Below are positions 30,275 to 41,678 of a stretch of DNA of 64,000 nucleotides, piece by piece. The translations under genes were made by a program, and so were the position numbers. Positions within the stretch are counted from its first letter, which is position 1. Each line of letters starts with the position of its first letter. The notes below the pieces were generated by a model. It did no database searches, had not been told where the DNA came from, and saw only the letters and a program-made list of their open reading frames with translations. This stretch comes from Leptobrachium leishanense (lineage: Eukaryota; Chordata; Amphibia; Anura; Megophryidae), in NCBI GenBank assembly GCA_009667805.1, contig CM019063.1:350012442-350076441 (forward strand). The letters run 5' to 3'.

Positions 30275-32009
30275 ATTTTTTTTATAATTCTTTATTTTAA
30301 AATTTTTCATAACACAAGAAAAGGCACATCAAAAATAAGACCCCGCAGGGCCAGTACAAGAAACAGTAAACACATAAAGGTAACACTTCGCTCTTCAAGG
30401 AAATATAAGGGTGCATATAGCTCAGAATTAAAATCGCTCACGTTAAAATAGGAGGCACATCAAAAGTGGGACCCCGTAGGGCCAATACAAGGAACTGTAA
30501 CCACATAGGAGGTAACGCATTGCTCTTCAGGAAAATATAGAGGTGAAGATAGTGCAGAAAAAACATACCATAGCATAAAAGAAAAATAAAAATGGAAAAA
30601 GAATTAAAATGAGGACCAAAAAAAATAAAAAAAAAATGGAGGGCAAAAAGGCAAACACTGTAACGACTCGTGAGTAGCAGCCAGAGAAAAAAGAAAAAGC
30701 TGCACAGCAGTCAAACCCTCCTAACCCGGGTCCAACGAGGCAATGGGGGAACCCCCGTGATCTAAACCAGGTGTCGTCTGAGGAGGGGAGATGCCCAGGG
30801 TGCGCAACAGGTGCCAGGCCGCCTCCGGGGTAGATACCAAATGTGACATGTTGTCATAGCAAATATGCATCGATCCCGCCACCCCCCATCTATAACGAAC
30901 CCCCTTGCTCCTCAGTAAGGAGGATATCTCCCTAAACTGCCGCCGGGCTACAAGCGTCACAAAGGGAAGGTCGTTAAAAAGTGTAAGAGAGAGGTCTTCA
31001 TAAAGTATCGGGGCTCGGGCAACCGGTTTAGACATTAGCCTGCGCTTATCCATCTCCTCTACAGCGATTGCTAGCACGTTACGTGGGGATTCCACCGGAG
31101 TCGTGGCCGCCTTCCGAAGACGGACAGCGTGTCTAAAAATGAGGGTAGTCCCAGTCTGTGTCCCCATGACATGCATTGCAAATTTATTGACATATGCCAA
31201 CAAGGCATCTGCGCCGATCGACTCCGGGATCCCCCTAATCCGGACATTCCTCCTGCGATGCCGCACCTCTGCCGCCTCCACCGCACCTGTGAGCAGCGAA
31301 ACTTGGGATTGTAAAGCCTCTATCAGCGGCGTGAGGAGAGAATGTGTCACCGCAGTCTCCTCAGCGCGCGTCTCGACAACCGAGAGCCATCCTTTAATAG
31401 ATCTCAGTTCCGTCCGCATGGTCTTAAAATCTGCTCGCCACATAGCTCTCATCTCCGCCATTGTTTCGCCTAATAAGCGTCGAATATCGCTCTCCAGGAG
31501 GGGTAGAGGTCCACGAGTGGTCTGGGGCACCTCTGCTTCATCCCGGGAGATCCTCTGTTCCATCACCACTGTGCAAGCTACCGCTGATTTCGGGGGATCT
31601 GGACCATCCTTTGGTTGTCTCACCTTCACCGGGTCACGGGGCGATCTCCGGGCTGCTGCTGAGGCCTCCGACCAGTACGGATCCTCTCCGTCAGATGAAC
31701 TCATCGTGGGGGATAGGTAAGTTTTCGGAGCCGCCTGCCTCTTCCGTCGGCCGTCCCCCATGGAATCGCGGATGTCTCTCTGCCGGGGGCTCTCCGGTAG
31801 CTGGGGCTTCTTACCCGATTTTCTCTCCATGAGGTCAGGCGAAATTTTCGACTGGGATGGAATGTCCTTAGCAGCGTGAGTAGCGCCGCAAAGATGGCCG
31901 CCGGCTGTAGGCCGCAATCCGCAAATCTCCCCAAATCGGCTCCGTTCGGGACACAAACAGCAGTCCTGGGCAGGTATAGTGCGCAGCCGGGTTCCACCAG
32001 CCAAATATC
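30275..32009 (-). mobile_element. ORF1-only L1-type element (HAL1-like), copy b
   Basis: Minus-strand insertion with 10-bp duplications GAAGCCTTAT (30265-30274 and 32010-32019). It has a 5' UTR of about 180 bp, one ORF1 gene, and a 3' UTR ending in an A-rich tail after an AATAAAG signal (complement of 30275-30300). No ORF2 sequence is present. The coding frame is open, unlike copy a. Confidence 0.87.
30721..31830 (-). CDS. L1 ORF1-like RNA-binding protein, open frame
   Basis: From the first good internal ATG (31830, MERKSGKKPQ) the frame is 369 aa. The upstream extension to 32079 runs beyond the element's 5' end and is not native. The N-terminal third is basic and disordered. A coiled coil spans about residues 115-215 (LLGETMAEMRAMWRADF onward). 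The RRM begins at RRNVRIRGIPES (about 220). The C-terminal domain has ILYEDLSLTLFNDLPFVTL and VRYRWGVAGSMHI. These are the three L1 ORF1p parts needed for trimer formation and RNA coating. No premature stop is seen. The element carries no reverse transcriptase, so the protein could only serve in cis packaging with a foreign RT. Confidence 0.85.
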   Translation of the reverse strand: MERKSGKKPQLPESPRQRDIRDSMGDGRRKRQAAPKTYLSPTMSSSDGEDPYWSEASAAARRSPRDPVKVRQPKDGPDPPKSAVACTVVMEQRISRDEAEVPQTTRGPLPLLESDIRRLLGETMAEMRAMWRADFKTMRTELRSIKGWLSVVETRAEETAVTHSLLTPLIEALQSQVSLLTGAVEAAEVRHRRRNVRIRGIPESIGADALLAYVNKFAMHVMGTQTGTTLIFRHAVRLRKAATTPVESPRNVLAIAVEEMDKRRLMSKPVARAPILYEDLSLTLFNDLPFVTLVARRQFREISSLLRSKGVRYRWGVAGSMHICYDNMSHLVSTPEAAWHLLRTLGISPPQTTPGLDHGGSPIASLDPG

Positions 32010-33090
32010 GAAGCCTTATTTTATTAAATGACCCAGACATATTATATATCATTCTTTCGGGCAGACTCGGCAGATTCATAATATATCATTATTATATGTA
32101 TACGTCATGTCCTGTCTGTATATTATAACGAAAAATGCAATAAAATTAGAATTTCAATAATTTACAACGTGTAAAGTGTTTTTTCACATTTTAACATGCA
32201 AGCGTTTGCGGTTATATTTTCTATGAGTTGCGCTTGTTATAAAAATTAGAAATGGGGGACTTGTTACATTTTTTGGGGGGGAAACTACACGATTTTTAAC
32301 AAACGCACCCCATACAAAAATCATTAGTGCAGCATCATTGTTCACATTATAATTGAAATGGGAACAATATTGCTGCATTAACAAAACAAAAAAACCCTTT
32401 ATATCTTTTTAAATATTTTTTTATTTTCGTTTTTATTTTCTATTTTTTTTTTGTTAACTTTTAATATCATCATGTTTGATATCGTTGGAAAGGCCAAGCA
32501 CTGGCCGATCCAATGATACCAAATATTAACCCCTAGCTGCCACGGATCGGGAGATAGGGGGTTCATTGGAACCCCTATCGCCACCATTGGTGGCAGCTAG
32601 GGGTTAACTCCAGAACAGACGTCATCGCGCTATGCACGATGATGCCAGTCGTCAGGGGGAGAACCCGGAGAGGATCGTGATCTTGCGCCTTTTCGGCACC
32701 AAATCACGATCCAGCCCCCAAGGGGTTAAAGCCAGCCACCGTTTGGAAGGGCAAGCTGTGCCCTTACAAACGGTGCCTGCCTTTGACCTCTGCCCCCAGC
32801 CAATTGGGAGGGAAAGAGGTCCTCCCCCCTCCCTTTCAGGCACCTTCACCGCACTCGCGGGAGGGGCGCCTGAAATAGATGTCATCCCGCTAGCTCGATG
32901 ACATCTATTGTCCCCGCCGGGGTCCCAGAGTGACGAGCTGACATCCAAGATGTCAGCCCGCACCGGGGGGGCGCAGCAATCGGCCGGCTGATTGCTGCCT
33001 CCTGTGCTAGGATGCGCTCAGCGCGTCCATAGCACAGGAGAACCACTTGGCTGGACGTGCTGAGCGCGTCCTTAGCAGCCAAGTGGTTAA

Positions 33091-33730
33091 GGGGAATTTA
33101 TCTCAGGATGTACTAAGGACGTATTTTGTACGTTATGGTCCTTTAATCCCCCCTTTCTCCCTATACTCACCTCTCTGGCCAAGCTCCAACGATAGTCTGG
33201 CATGCTTGAAGCCTGCCCCATGTATTTATGGGCCCGGCCATGCCGATGACATCATCGCCTGGCGCCCCCCCCCCAGTGCCAGCAATGTTAAATGTGAAAG
33301 GGGAGGGGGGCTCCTTTTGGAGCCCTCCCTCTTGAACAGCTCCACATAGAAAAAAAAAGAGCGGCACCACTGAAGAGGGCACAGTCTGCCCTTTTCAGCG
33401 GTGGTTCTCTTTAACCCCTTAGGTGCCGAATCGTGATTCGAACCCCAGACGTGGCTGACATCTTGGATGTCACCTCCCCACCCACTGATGTCGCCACTTT
33501 ATTTGCGATTACATTAGTTGGCCAGTTAACCCCCTAGCTGCCAAGTGGTGCTAGGGGGATCCTTTGGATCCCCGTATCTCCCAATCCGTGGCAGCAAAAA
33601 AAAATAAAAATTGTCTTGAGTATAATAAAATAGGACTTTAATTGACATTTAAACATGATGAGTATAAAATAGTCAAAATAAGCTCAGCACACAGAGTTGA
33701 AATGGCTCAGCAGTGAAGGGGGTCAAAAAG
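33091..33730 (-). mobile_element. Partial multi-hairpin TTAA-type repeat
   Basis: Shared blocks include CCGAATCGTGATTCG, GCTGACATCTTGGATGTCA, TTAACCCCCTAGCTGCCA, GGATCCTTTGGATCC, and AAGCTCAGCACACAG at 33680. The order is that of the minus strand. The ends are incomplete. Confidence 0.55.
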
Positions 33731-34430
33731 CAAAAACATGTAAAAATTGGGTATTTCTAATCTCAGGACAATTTTGCAAATTTTTTGATTTTGAAATTTT
33801 GATTTTTGGGGATTACATTTCAAAAAAGTGTGGGTTTTCCATTTTTTTCATCATATTTCTTAAATTTTATTTATATTAAATTATACGATATGATACACAA
33901 ACGGAGCAGAAACGTAAAAACAGCAGTGGGCACTTATGGACAGACAATCGTAAAACCGCCTTGTCACTAAGGGGTTACATACGCTAAAATACTTCATAGA
34001 AATGTATGGTAATCTCAGTTGTGCAGGGAAAGCCTAAACAGTAGTAGCTTTTTTTACCCCAAGCTGTCTGTGCAATTACTTCAACTTGCAACATTGTATT
34101 TACAAACATTTGTAGCAAGGTGTTCAGCAGTGGCTGGAATTTAAGATTGATTCTTCTATAGGGAATTAAAGACGCTAAAATAAGAGATTACCCAATTGAT
34201 CTAACAAAGATCTAACCAACTGCATTAGTTTTGTTCAAAAATTTTGATAAGGGGGGGGGGGCTAACCCGGGTGAGGTGCACCAAGACGTACAGAGCAAAC
34301 TGATGATGTGGGCAATGAAGTATACATTTGCCCTAGGAGGATAAAAATCATTGCGCATGCCTAGAAAGCACAGAAAACGTGCTCATTCAGAGCACTTATA
34401 AATTGATTTTCTCTGCCCACGTTACATGAA
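33731..34430. other. AT-rich sequence, no gene
   Basis: No coding region. Contains one stray copy of the 51-bp unit at 33977-34020 and a G-run at 34251-34261. Confidence 0.45.
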
Positions 34431-34434
34431 ATGC

Positions 34435-34630
34435 AGTACCGGCTGGGTGGAGTAGAGGTAACATCACTGCTCTGCATGGAGAGAGCCTGTGGAGTCATGG
34501 GTTCAATCCTGACGAGCACCTCTCCAGTAAGTGTCCTTGGGCAAGACACCTAACGGTCAGGGGTCAAGTCCTGGGAAAAAAAGTGAGGGAACTCACCCAC
34601 GAATTCCACAACCCCCATTACCTGAAGAAA

Positions 34631-34640
<10 letters not shown>
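34435..34640 (+). mobile_element. tRNA-derived SINE (probable)
   Basis: The head resembles a tRNA promoter region: an A-box-like GGGTGGAGTAGAGG at 34442 and a B-box-like GGGTTCAATCC at 34498. These are followed by the CCTTGGGCAAGACACCTAAC block common in vertebrate tRNA-derived SINEs. It ends in an A-run and AT microsatellite at 34626-34661. RNA polymerase III would transcribe such an element. Confidence 0.6.
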
Positions 34641-34662
<22 letters not shown>

Positions 34663-34819
34663 AATCTCGAGTATAGCAGCGCGTGCCGGTGATACCATTT
34701 TTATTGGGTTAACTTTACATTTAAAAGACAAGCTTTCAAGAGTGTAAACTGGAAACTATACTGATCAGTGAAAGGTATCACTATGTACAGGTATACTCGT
34801 GATTGTGGCAACTGGACTA

Positions 34820-34823
34820 ACGC

Positions 34824-34875
<52 letters not shown>

Positions 34876-34890
34876 TATATATATATATAT
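34820..34890. repeat. AT microsatellite
   Basis: Nearly uninterrupted TA dinucleotides from 34825 to 34890. Confidence 0.95.
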
Positions 34891-34899
34891 CTCCAGGCA

Positions 34900-35095
34900 C
34901 AGACCCCCAGAATAATATACACAGCGCTGAACCCCCAGAATAATATACACAACATTGTGCCCCCAGAATAACATACACAACACTGAACCCCCAGAATAAC
35001 ATACACGGCACTGAGCCCCCAGAATAACATACACAGCACTGAACCCAAGAATAATATACACAGCACTGAACCCAAGAATAATATACACAGCACTG
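34900..35095. repeat. About 30-bp minisatellite
   Basis: Six to seven units of CCCCCAGAATAATATACACA followed by GCACTGAA or variants. It directly precedes the 35.1-kb array. Confidence 0.9.
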
Positions 35096-35099
35096 GTTA

Positions 35100-36526
35100 T
35101 ATGGATATATTTTCCCCAGTTCACATGGATATAATTGCCCCAGCTCATATGGATAATGCCCCCCAGCTCTCATGGATAATGCCAGCCGCTCTCATGGATA
35201 ATGCCCCAGGTCTCATGGATAATGCCCCAGGTCTCATGGATATTGCCCCCTGGTCTCATGGATATTGCCCCCAGGTCTCATGGATATTGCCCCCAGGTCT
35301 CATGGATATTGCCCCCAGGTCTCATGGATATTGCCCCCTGGTCTCATGGATATTGCCCCCAGGTCTCATGGATATTGCCCCCAGGTCTCATGGATATTGC
35401 CCCCTGGTCTCATGGATACTGCCCCCCTGGTCTCATGGATGCTGCTGCCCCTGGTCTCATGGATGCTGCTGCCCCCCTGGTCTCATGGATGCTGCTGCCC
35501 CCCTGGTCTCATGGATGCTGCTGCCCCCCTGGTCTCATGGATGCTGCTGCCCCCTGGTCTCATGGATGCTGCTGCCCCCCTGGTCTCATGGATGCTGCTG
35601 CCCCCCTGGTCTCATGGATGCTGCTGCCCCCTGGTCTCATGGATGCTGCTGCCCCCTGGTCTCATGGATGCTGCTGCCCCCTGGTCTCATGGATGCTGCC
35701 CCCAGGTCTCATGGATATTGCCCCCCTGGTCTCATGGATGCTGCTGCCCCCCTGGTCTCATGGATGCTGCTGCCCCCTGGTCTCATGGATGCTGCTGCCC
35801 CCTTGGTCTCATGGATGCTGCTGCCCCCCTGGTCTCATGGATGCTGCTGCCCCCTGGTCTCATGGATGCTGCTGCCCCCCTGGTCTCATGGATGCTGCTG
35901 CCCCTGGTCTCATGGATGCTGCTGCCCCCTGGTCTCATGGATGCTGCTGCCCCCCTGGTCTCATGGATGCTGCTGCCCCCTGGTCTCATGGATGCTGCTG
36001 CCCCCTGGTCTCATGGATGCTGCTGCCCCCCTGGTCTCATGGATGCTGCTGCCCCCTGGTCTCATGGATGCTGCTGCCCCCTGGTCTCATGGATGCTGCT
36101 GCCCCCCTGGTCTCATGGATGCTGCTGCCCCCTGGTCTCATGGATGCTGCTCCCCTGGTCTCATGGATGCTGCTGCCCCCTGGTCTCATGGATGCTGCCC
36201 CCAGGTCTCATGGATATTGCCCCCCTGGTCTCATGGATGCTGCTGCCCCCTGGTCTCATGGATGCTGCCCCCAGGTCTCATGGATATTGCCCCCCTGGTC
36301 TCATGGATGCTGCTGCCCCCCTGGTCTCATGGATGCTGCTGCCCCCCTGGTCTCATGGATGCTGCTGCCCCCCTGGTCTCATGGATGCTGCTGCCCCCTT
36401 GGTCTCATGGATGCTGCTGCCCCCCTGGTCTCATGGATGCTGCTGCCCCCCTGGTCTCATGGATGCTGCTGCCCCCCTGGTCTCATGGATGCTGCTGCCC
36501 CCTGGTCTCATGGATACTGCCCCCCG
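35100..36526. repeat. About 25-bp minisatellite, 1.4 kb (module B)
   Basis: About 58 units. Early units are GGTCTCATGGATATTGCCCC; later ones gain GCTGCTG to give CATGGATGCTGCTGCCCCCCTGGTCT. The unit core CTCATGGAT..TGCCCC matches the arrays at 6.8, 49.1, 56.8 and 57.6 kb. Open frames of 462-582 aa crossing the array are its translations in three frames. It ends with CTCACCT at 36527. Confidence 0.95.
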
Positions 36527-36532
36527 CTCACC

Positions 36533-36700
36533 TTTGCTGCTGCTCCACATTGCCAGCGGCCGCGTGCTTCCTGCTTCAGCGGCCGCTGACAGGAAGTGCA
36601 GCCGCTCGCCTGGGAACTATGAAACAGCCAGGCGAGCGGCTCCACCTCCTGTCAGCTGGCCGTTGTAACAGGAAGCACGCCGGCCGCCGGCAATGTGCGG
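36533..36700. repeat. GC-rich hairpin (module B)
   Basis: GCCGCTCGCCTGG pairs with CCAGGCGAGCGGC around AACTATGAAACAG (36599-36640). Outer arms such as ACATTGCCAGCGGCCGCGTG and CAGGAAG continue with mismatches to CGGCCGCCGGCAATGTG near 36695. The hairpin sequence is unrelated to the one at 6531, but its position at the end of the minisatellite is the same. Confidence 0.8.
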
Positions 36701-36719
36701 CGGCGGCGTTCGGGCTCGG

Positions 36720-36762
36720 GCCACAGCGGGAACGCTGCGTTCCCGCAGCGTTCCCGCTGTGG
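36720..36762. repeat. Perfect hairpin
   Basis: CCACAGCGGGAACGCTGCG pairs with CGCAGCGTTCCCGCTGTGG across TTCC. GGGAACG is repeated several more times to 36800. Confidence 0.9.
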
Positions 36763-36829
36763 AAAAAGTGCGGGAACGCCGTTCCTGCGCGTTCCCGCTC
36801 GACTCGAGCCCTGCTAACGGTACATACTC

Positions 36830-36915
36830 GCCACCCAAGACATACTTGAAAACGAGAGAAATCTCAATGTATCCTTCCTGGTAAAATCCTTTCACAAAAA
36901 AAAATAAAAAAAATG
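36830..36915 (+). mobile_element. LINE/SINE 3' tail fragment
   Basis: Starts CCCAAGACATACTTGAAAAC, continues AATCTCAATGTATCCTTCC, TGGTAAAATC, and ends in an A-run. Same tail as 44281-44360 and 17916-18006. Confidence 0.7.
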
Positions 36916-38866
36916 CAATGATAGAGAATAAATCTGATTTTAATAATTTTTACACTTGAACTTTTTCCGTCTGCAATGGCCAATGGCGACTCTAGGAACA
37001 ATTTTTAGGGGGGGGGCACATAGGATACCGCAGTCAAAACTGGGGGGGGGCACTAATAATTTTCACCACTAAATCATACCACTGAATAAAACTATCAGCT
37101 GGTGTGAGCTAAAACGCCACCACTAAAGGAAAATTTAGCGCGAGTCGCTAAAACGTAGTACCTGACGACCTACTAACAGATCATCTTGTACGCGGTAGTC
37201 CATGAACAAGGTCGTTTAGCGCACGCTAGGGAAACTAATGTGGTTGTGTACAGTATAGGGTATCCCATTCTTTACTAGTACGCCCGTGCTACAGTTTTCT
37301 AGAACAAGCAGACCGTGCAAACCGTACTTTGCGATTTTTAGAAAAAGCCCTTTCTTTGAAAGCGTACAGACTCAGAGTAAGATACTTCAGTTATGGAATG
37401 TATGGTAGGAATCTTGTTTAGCTGTGGAAACACTACAACTGAGCTTCCTATTAGAGATATATGAGGTCAATCACGTTAGCCTCGTCCACCTTCTTTGTTT
37501 GCCCTCCCTTTCTTTCTCCCAAATCCTTTGCAATGAAACACTACCCACTTCGTTCCCTCCTATTGGTTACAATCTAGGTAGTACCTTCCAGTAGCCTGTC
37601 TGGGGGAAATCGACGGGCGGAGCGGTTCACTCACTGCAAACAGCAAAGAAGTGGGATGGTTTGGGCCTTGTCTGGGGCTTCGGGGCCTGCCTGGATTTAA
37701 GGTTTTCGCTTATCGCGTGAAGGGGAATGACGGAGTAGAAGTCACCCTTGCCGATGGAATATGAAGCCGTAAAAGCGGTGACCAGACAGACAGTAAGGGC
37801 GGAACATGGACAGCCAGGTACTGACAGAAAAAAGACAGGTACTTTAGATGTATTGTCGGTCGCCGTGTTTTGGATAAATATAAACCGTAATTTATATGAG
37901 CTTGCAATAAAAGGGGCAACGTTTGACCTTAGCATGGATGAGTAGCGATCAGATCTTGAAAGACAATGTGTATTGGTATTATAGGGGTGATCTTGTAAAT
38001 GGTGGGGGGCTCTGTAGATATTGTGGTGTGCTGGAAGAAAGGCTTTTAGGAAGCACCTGTAACAAGGTGCCTTTTACCTTTTTAATGAAACAGGCTGCAC
38101 ACAAATGCGTTGCTTTATTTTGCTTCTCTGAGTTCTCCCACATCTCGGCTTTCCTATGGTACCTTAAAATGGAAACACAACTCGCTACTTGCTATAGAAA
38201 ATGGAAAGTGAGGATTGTTTTGACTATATACACCCATTCTCCCCTATGTAACTCACGCTGACAATGTGAAATTCGTGTGTGAAGGGGAACAAAGTTTAGT
38301 TAAAACAGACGTTTAAAATATTTTATCCTATTAGAATGGAAAGTAAACTCTCCTATGGTTACAAAGATACAGCTGGTCAATGTATCAAACTGATCAGAAG
38401 CGAAAAAAAAATTACTATGTCTATTTGGGTCCCTCCACAATCAATGCAGGCAAGGAGAGGGGAAAAATGGCAGGATCAGCGCTTGCTAATGCTCATCCTG
38501 TCACTCCGCTCCAAGAACTCAGTGATTGGCTGTACAATGCTGTGACTCCCAGCACCCGATCACTTCCGGGTCTAGTGTGACGCGTGTTGTTAACGTAAAT
38601 TAACCTGTTACTTACCGGTAGGTTCCCTGTCATCAGGGGGCGTTAAACGGCATGGACTATGCTGGTGTTTGTTTCATTTCAGACTGATAAAGGTACTAAG
38701 ATTCCTAAAAGGAGTACATTGAAAGACGGGTTCAAATAATGATTTGGAGGAAATGTGAATGGCACCAACATAAAATGAATGGCAGGGGAAATAGGGGTAG
38801 GAAGTAAGGAAAACATGACAGCAAGAAATGGGACTCTCTTGTCATCTGCAATATTTATCTTGCTGT
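36916..38866. other. Stretch without clear transposon signature
   Basis: This is the longest part of the window with no recognised repeat termini or TE protein. It contains G-runs at 37010 and 37045 and a mildly CpG-richer patch at 37600-37830. An ATG at 37757 opens a frame (MEYEAVKAVTRQTVRAEHGQPG) that runs to a donor-like CCAG|GTACTG at 37815-37824, so a first exon is conceivable. No protein family was recognised, and no second exon was found. It may equally be an old, unrecognised repeat. Confidence 0.35.
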
Positions 38867-38869
38867 TAA

Positions 38870-39295
38870 GGCTAGGGTCAAATGAACGCATTATTTGCAG
38901 CGACTGTCAAAATTGCGTCCGAACGCATTGACGTTTTTTTTTCACGGAATGTGCGAAAACGGTCATACGATGCGCATTTTTGTGCTTGATTTGTTACGGA
39001 TCCAAACCAGGAAAGTTTGGGTGTCTGGATGTTATGTTGGCCGAACATGAGCAGCGTCTGACGTCTCCTAATCACGCATACACGCCCTATGCCGCCGCAG
39101 CGCACTCTGTACGTCAGTACTAGCAGTTCTGCGTTCTCGAAAAAATGCATTCATTTTCCACTTGCGTTGCGCTGCCGGACTTTCGTGCGGCCATACTTTG
39201 TTTATTGGCCGTCATTGCGCGTCATTTTCTGTTACTGCGGCCGTGATTAAGTGAGCCTAAACGCACGTTAAAAATGCGCTAGTCTGACCTCAGCC
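38870..39295. mobile_element. Harbinger-type MITE, copy 1
   Basis: TAA duplications at 38867-38869 and 39296-39298. Termini are GGCTAGGGTCA and TGACCTCAGCC. The interior (CGGTCATACGATG, CCAAACCAGGAAA, GAGCAGCGTCTGACGTCTCC) is shared with 57186-59071. Three-base TWA targets are typical of PIF/Harbinger elements. No transposase is present. Confidence 0.75.
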
Positions 39296-39298
39296 TAA

Positions 39299-39474
39299 GA
39301 GTTTTTGGAACAGCTTCTTTCAGCATAGCTGCCGAATAAAGAAAAAAAAGAATTGAATAAAGGGTGGGAGGAAAGTGTGTCCTTGGAAATGTCATGAGTA
39401 GAACTGGGCCAAGGAGCCCTGCAAGAGGGTGAAGTGCATGTATTGGAAAGCGTGAGAGTGAACGTGTGTACACA
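39299..39474. other. Short unclassified gap
   Basis: No gene or repeat termini recognised. Confidence 0.4.
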
Positions 39475-39482
39475 GCGACAAG
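39475..39482. repeat. 8-bp target duplication, left (GCGACAAG)
   Basis: Identical to 41175-41182. Confidence 0.9.
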
Positions 39483-41174
39483 CAGGGCCGGCCCAAGACA
39501 TTGTGCTGCCTGGAGCAAAGGCTGAAATGCTGCCTCCCACCCACCACGTCCCCCAAAATACACCCACGTCCATTATGTTATATCAGTATAGTAAAATACG
39601 CAGCTCATTTGGATATATTGGCCATGATAACATCACACTGACTCGCCAGAGCATATACTCCCCAGCAGCAGGGACTGGTATGTGCTAGGCTTTGCTCATG
39701 GGTATGAAATGCCTGCATTGGTCTGGGAAATGGAGATGTAAGCAGTTTTGCTAGAGACACTGGCTAGTATCACAGCCAGATATTCACAGGTTACGTAGGT
39801 TCAGTGCTTACCAGGATATGGCTGCTCTCAGTGCTGTCAAGGATCTGGCTTTAGGCAAGCAGGAGACGGTGCTGTAACTAGAGGGGAAAATAAAAACCTA
39901 TCATATCCTGCTGCGAACTAAAGAAAAAAAAAAATACTGCGCAGAGAGGGACAGCAGGGGAGCATGGAGCAGTGAGTTTATTATCATTTAGTACTAGTGA
40001 GTGATTTAATGGCAGGTGAGCACACTTAATGGCTGCTGCACGTCCCTGCTTCAGATAGCTACAGGGCCGGACTGGGGATAAAAAAAAAAAAAAACACAGC
40101 CCTGGAAATAAATTTCACACCAGCCCCAGTAATGTGCGGTGCGTTTGAGGGTATCACAGAGCTAATCACAGAGCTATACAGTAATGTGCGGTGCGTTTGA
40201 GGGTATGGCAGAGCTATAAAGTTATGTGTGGTTTGAGGGTATCACAGAGCTATACAGTAATGTATATAAAAAGGGGGGGTCCGCAGCACAATCCGGTGTG
40301 CCAGAGAGAGAAAAAAAACACTAGGGTAACAAAAAATTCTCTAAAAAGGACTCATAAAAAGTGGGGGAAAGTCTCAGGTAAACAAAAAGTCGCAGCCGGC
40401 AGGGGAAGAAGGGTGATCAGCAGGTCAAAAACACATCATCTGAAAATGACCCAAAGACCGCTTCAGCCTGTGTCTATCCATGGCAGTCCCTCAGCCGTCT
40501 CGGTTCCCCCTCCAGCAGCGCTGCTGGCACCGCAGGATCGCGTCCAGCTCAGCACCGCAGCAATGGCCGGCCCGAGAGACCCAGAAGACACCCATGGGAA
40601 GCCACCGCAACCATGCTGGCCACCTCTGCAGCAGACTCGAGCCCACAGATGCCGGCACCACATTATCGCGCAGATCAGGCGTCACTCCCGAGGCCTCGGG
40701 ATCCCATACCAGCCTCCCAGCTAGTTCACCAACACATCGACTCAGTCCACTTGGTCAGCGGTGTGATCCCTGGACGGGGCCTCTGCAGTCACCATCGGAG
40801 TCCCCGCTCCCCTGCAGGTCCACAACAGGGTGATTAAATTGTGTAATGGCAGGGCAACCAGGCACATACCTGGTCTGGTGGCTGGCTGGTCCCCGGCCCG
40901 GCGGGAGACAAAAACAAGCCCTTGCAGGCTGAGGATCCGCCACCCACACGACACGCGTCTCAAACCCGCGCTGGCCCAAGTAGACGCATGCGTGTGGGCG
41001 TGGTCAGCTGGCGCCACGTAGTAGTACCCATGCGCGTGTGCCGCTCACCGAAATTAGGTGCTGACGCCGGCACTAATGAAAAAATAGTGCGGCGGCAGCG
41101 CAAAAATTTGCCGCTTTACATTTGTGCCGCTAGGAGCAAGTGCTCCACCCTGCTCCATTGTCAGGCCGGCCCTG
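39483..41174. mobile_element. Non-autonomous hAT element
   Basis: Termini are CAGGGCCGGCC on both ends (right end CCGGCCCTG), with a perfect 8-bp duplication GCGACAAG. A second CAGGGCCGGACTGGGG string at 40063 suggests a nested relative. A minisatellite lies at 40130-40262. GC-rich open frames at 40191-41194 on both strands match no known protein. No transposase domain is seen. Confidence 0.87.
40130..40262. repeat. About 50-bp minisatellite within hAT
   Basis: Two to three units of AGTAATGTGCGGTGCGTTTG followed by AGGGTATCACAGAGCTATAC. The unit resembles the array at 16130-16520 in a hAT with different termini. Confidence 0.8.
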
Positions 41175-41271
41175 GCGACAAGGGTACATGGTAAGTAGGT
41201 CAGTGTAGTCTGCAAGTGGAATCTGGAAAATGTTTGGCGGAGGTCATAGAGGGTGCATGTATATATTGTGT

Positions 41272-41678
41272 TTAACCCCTTTACTATAGAGATCGAGATC
41301 TCTGGCTTCAAAGGCACCATCTAGTGTCCTGATATCGAGATATCTCGATCTGGTGATCTGCAGCTCAAAAGCAAAGTTTTAGCCCTGTGGGCATAATGTC
41401 CAAAGAGCTAATACTGTGTAAAATCGTCTGATGCCCTTACATCAGGCTTTCAGCACCCGATGCAGGGAAAAAAAAAGGATAGACCAGCAGCTCAAACTGC
41501 TGTAACTCAGCTTTGCAGTAGACTCACCATCTACTGACCAACATAGGTTATTTACAGTAAGAAATACATTGGGAATATGCTCAAATATTTCTTGATATAT
41601 AATTTAAAATTTTATTTTTTTAAACCACTAGTTTCTGACCATGTTTTTTCGAAAACCATTTTGTAGTGAAGGGGTTAA
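41272..41678. mobile_element. TTAA-flanked MITE
   Basis: TTAA at 41272 and 41675. Inverted termini are CCCCTTTACTATAG and, from the right, CCCCTTCACTACAA. It is AT-rich and non-coding, with a GATATCGAGATATC palindrome near 41331. piggyBac- or Kolobok-type by target site. A similar right end (GTAGTGAAGGGGTTAA) is seen at 51300-51316. Confidence 0.7.

Larger units (their letters stand above)
30178..33090 (+). mobile_element. TTAA-flanked multi-hairpin element, copy 2
   Basis: TTAA at 30178-30181 and 33087-33090. It has the same layout as 20199-21414: an AT-rich left half, then the hairpins GGTATC/GATACC, GGGAGATAGGG with its complement, a GCGTCATCGCGC-type hairpin, GGATCGTGATC..GATCACGATCC, GGAAGGGCA with its complement, GCTGACATCCAAGATGTCAGC, and terminal CTGAGCGCGTCC units. 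It is split by the ORF1-only element at 30275-32009. Confidence 0.75.

Noticed and set aside
34900..36526. CRISPR-like array
   Set aside because: Units are contiguous without unique spacers and the context is eukaryotic repeats; it is a minisatellite.
35101..36849. Open frames of 462-582 aa with SHGCCCP / GLMDAAAP repeats
   Set aside because: Three overlapping frames across the 25-bp array, with no domain and no separate coding signal.
40191..41194. GC-rich open frames on both strands
   Set aside because: Overlapping on both strands inside a non-autonomous hAT, with no recognisable domain.
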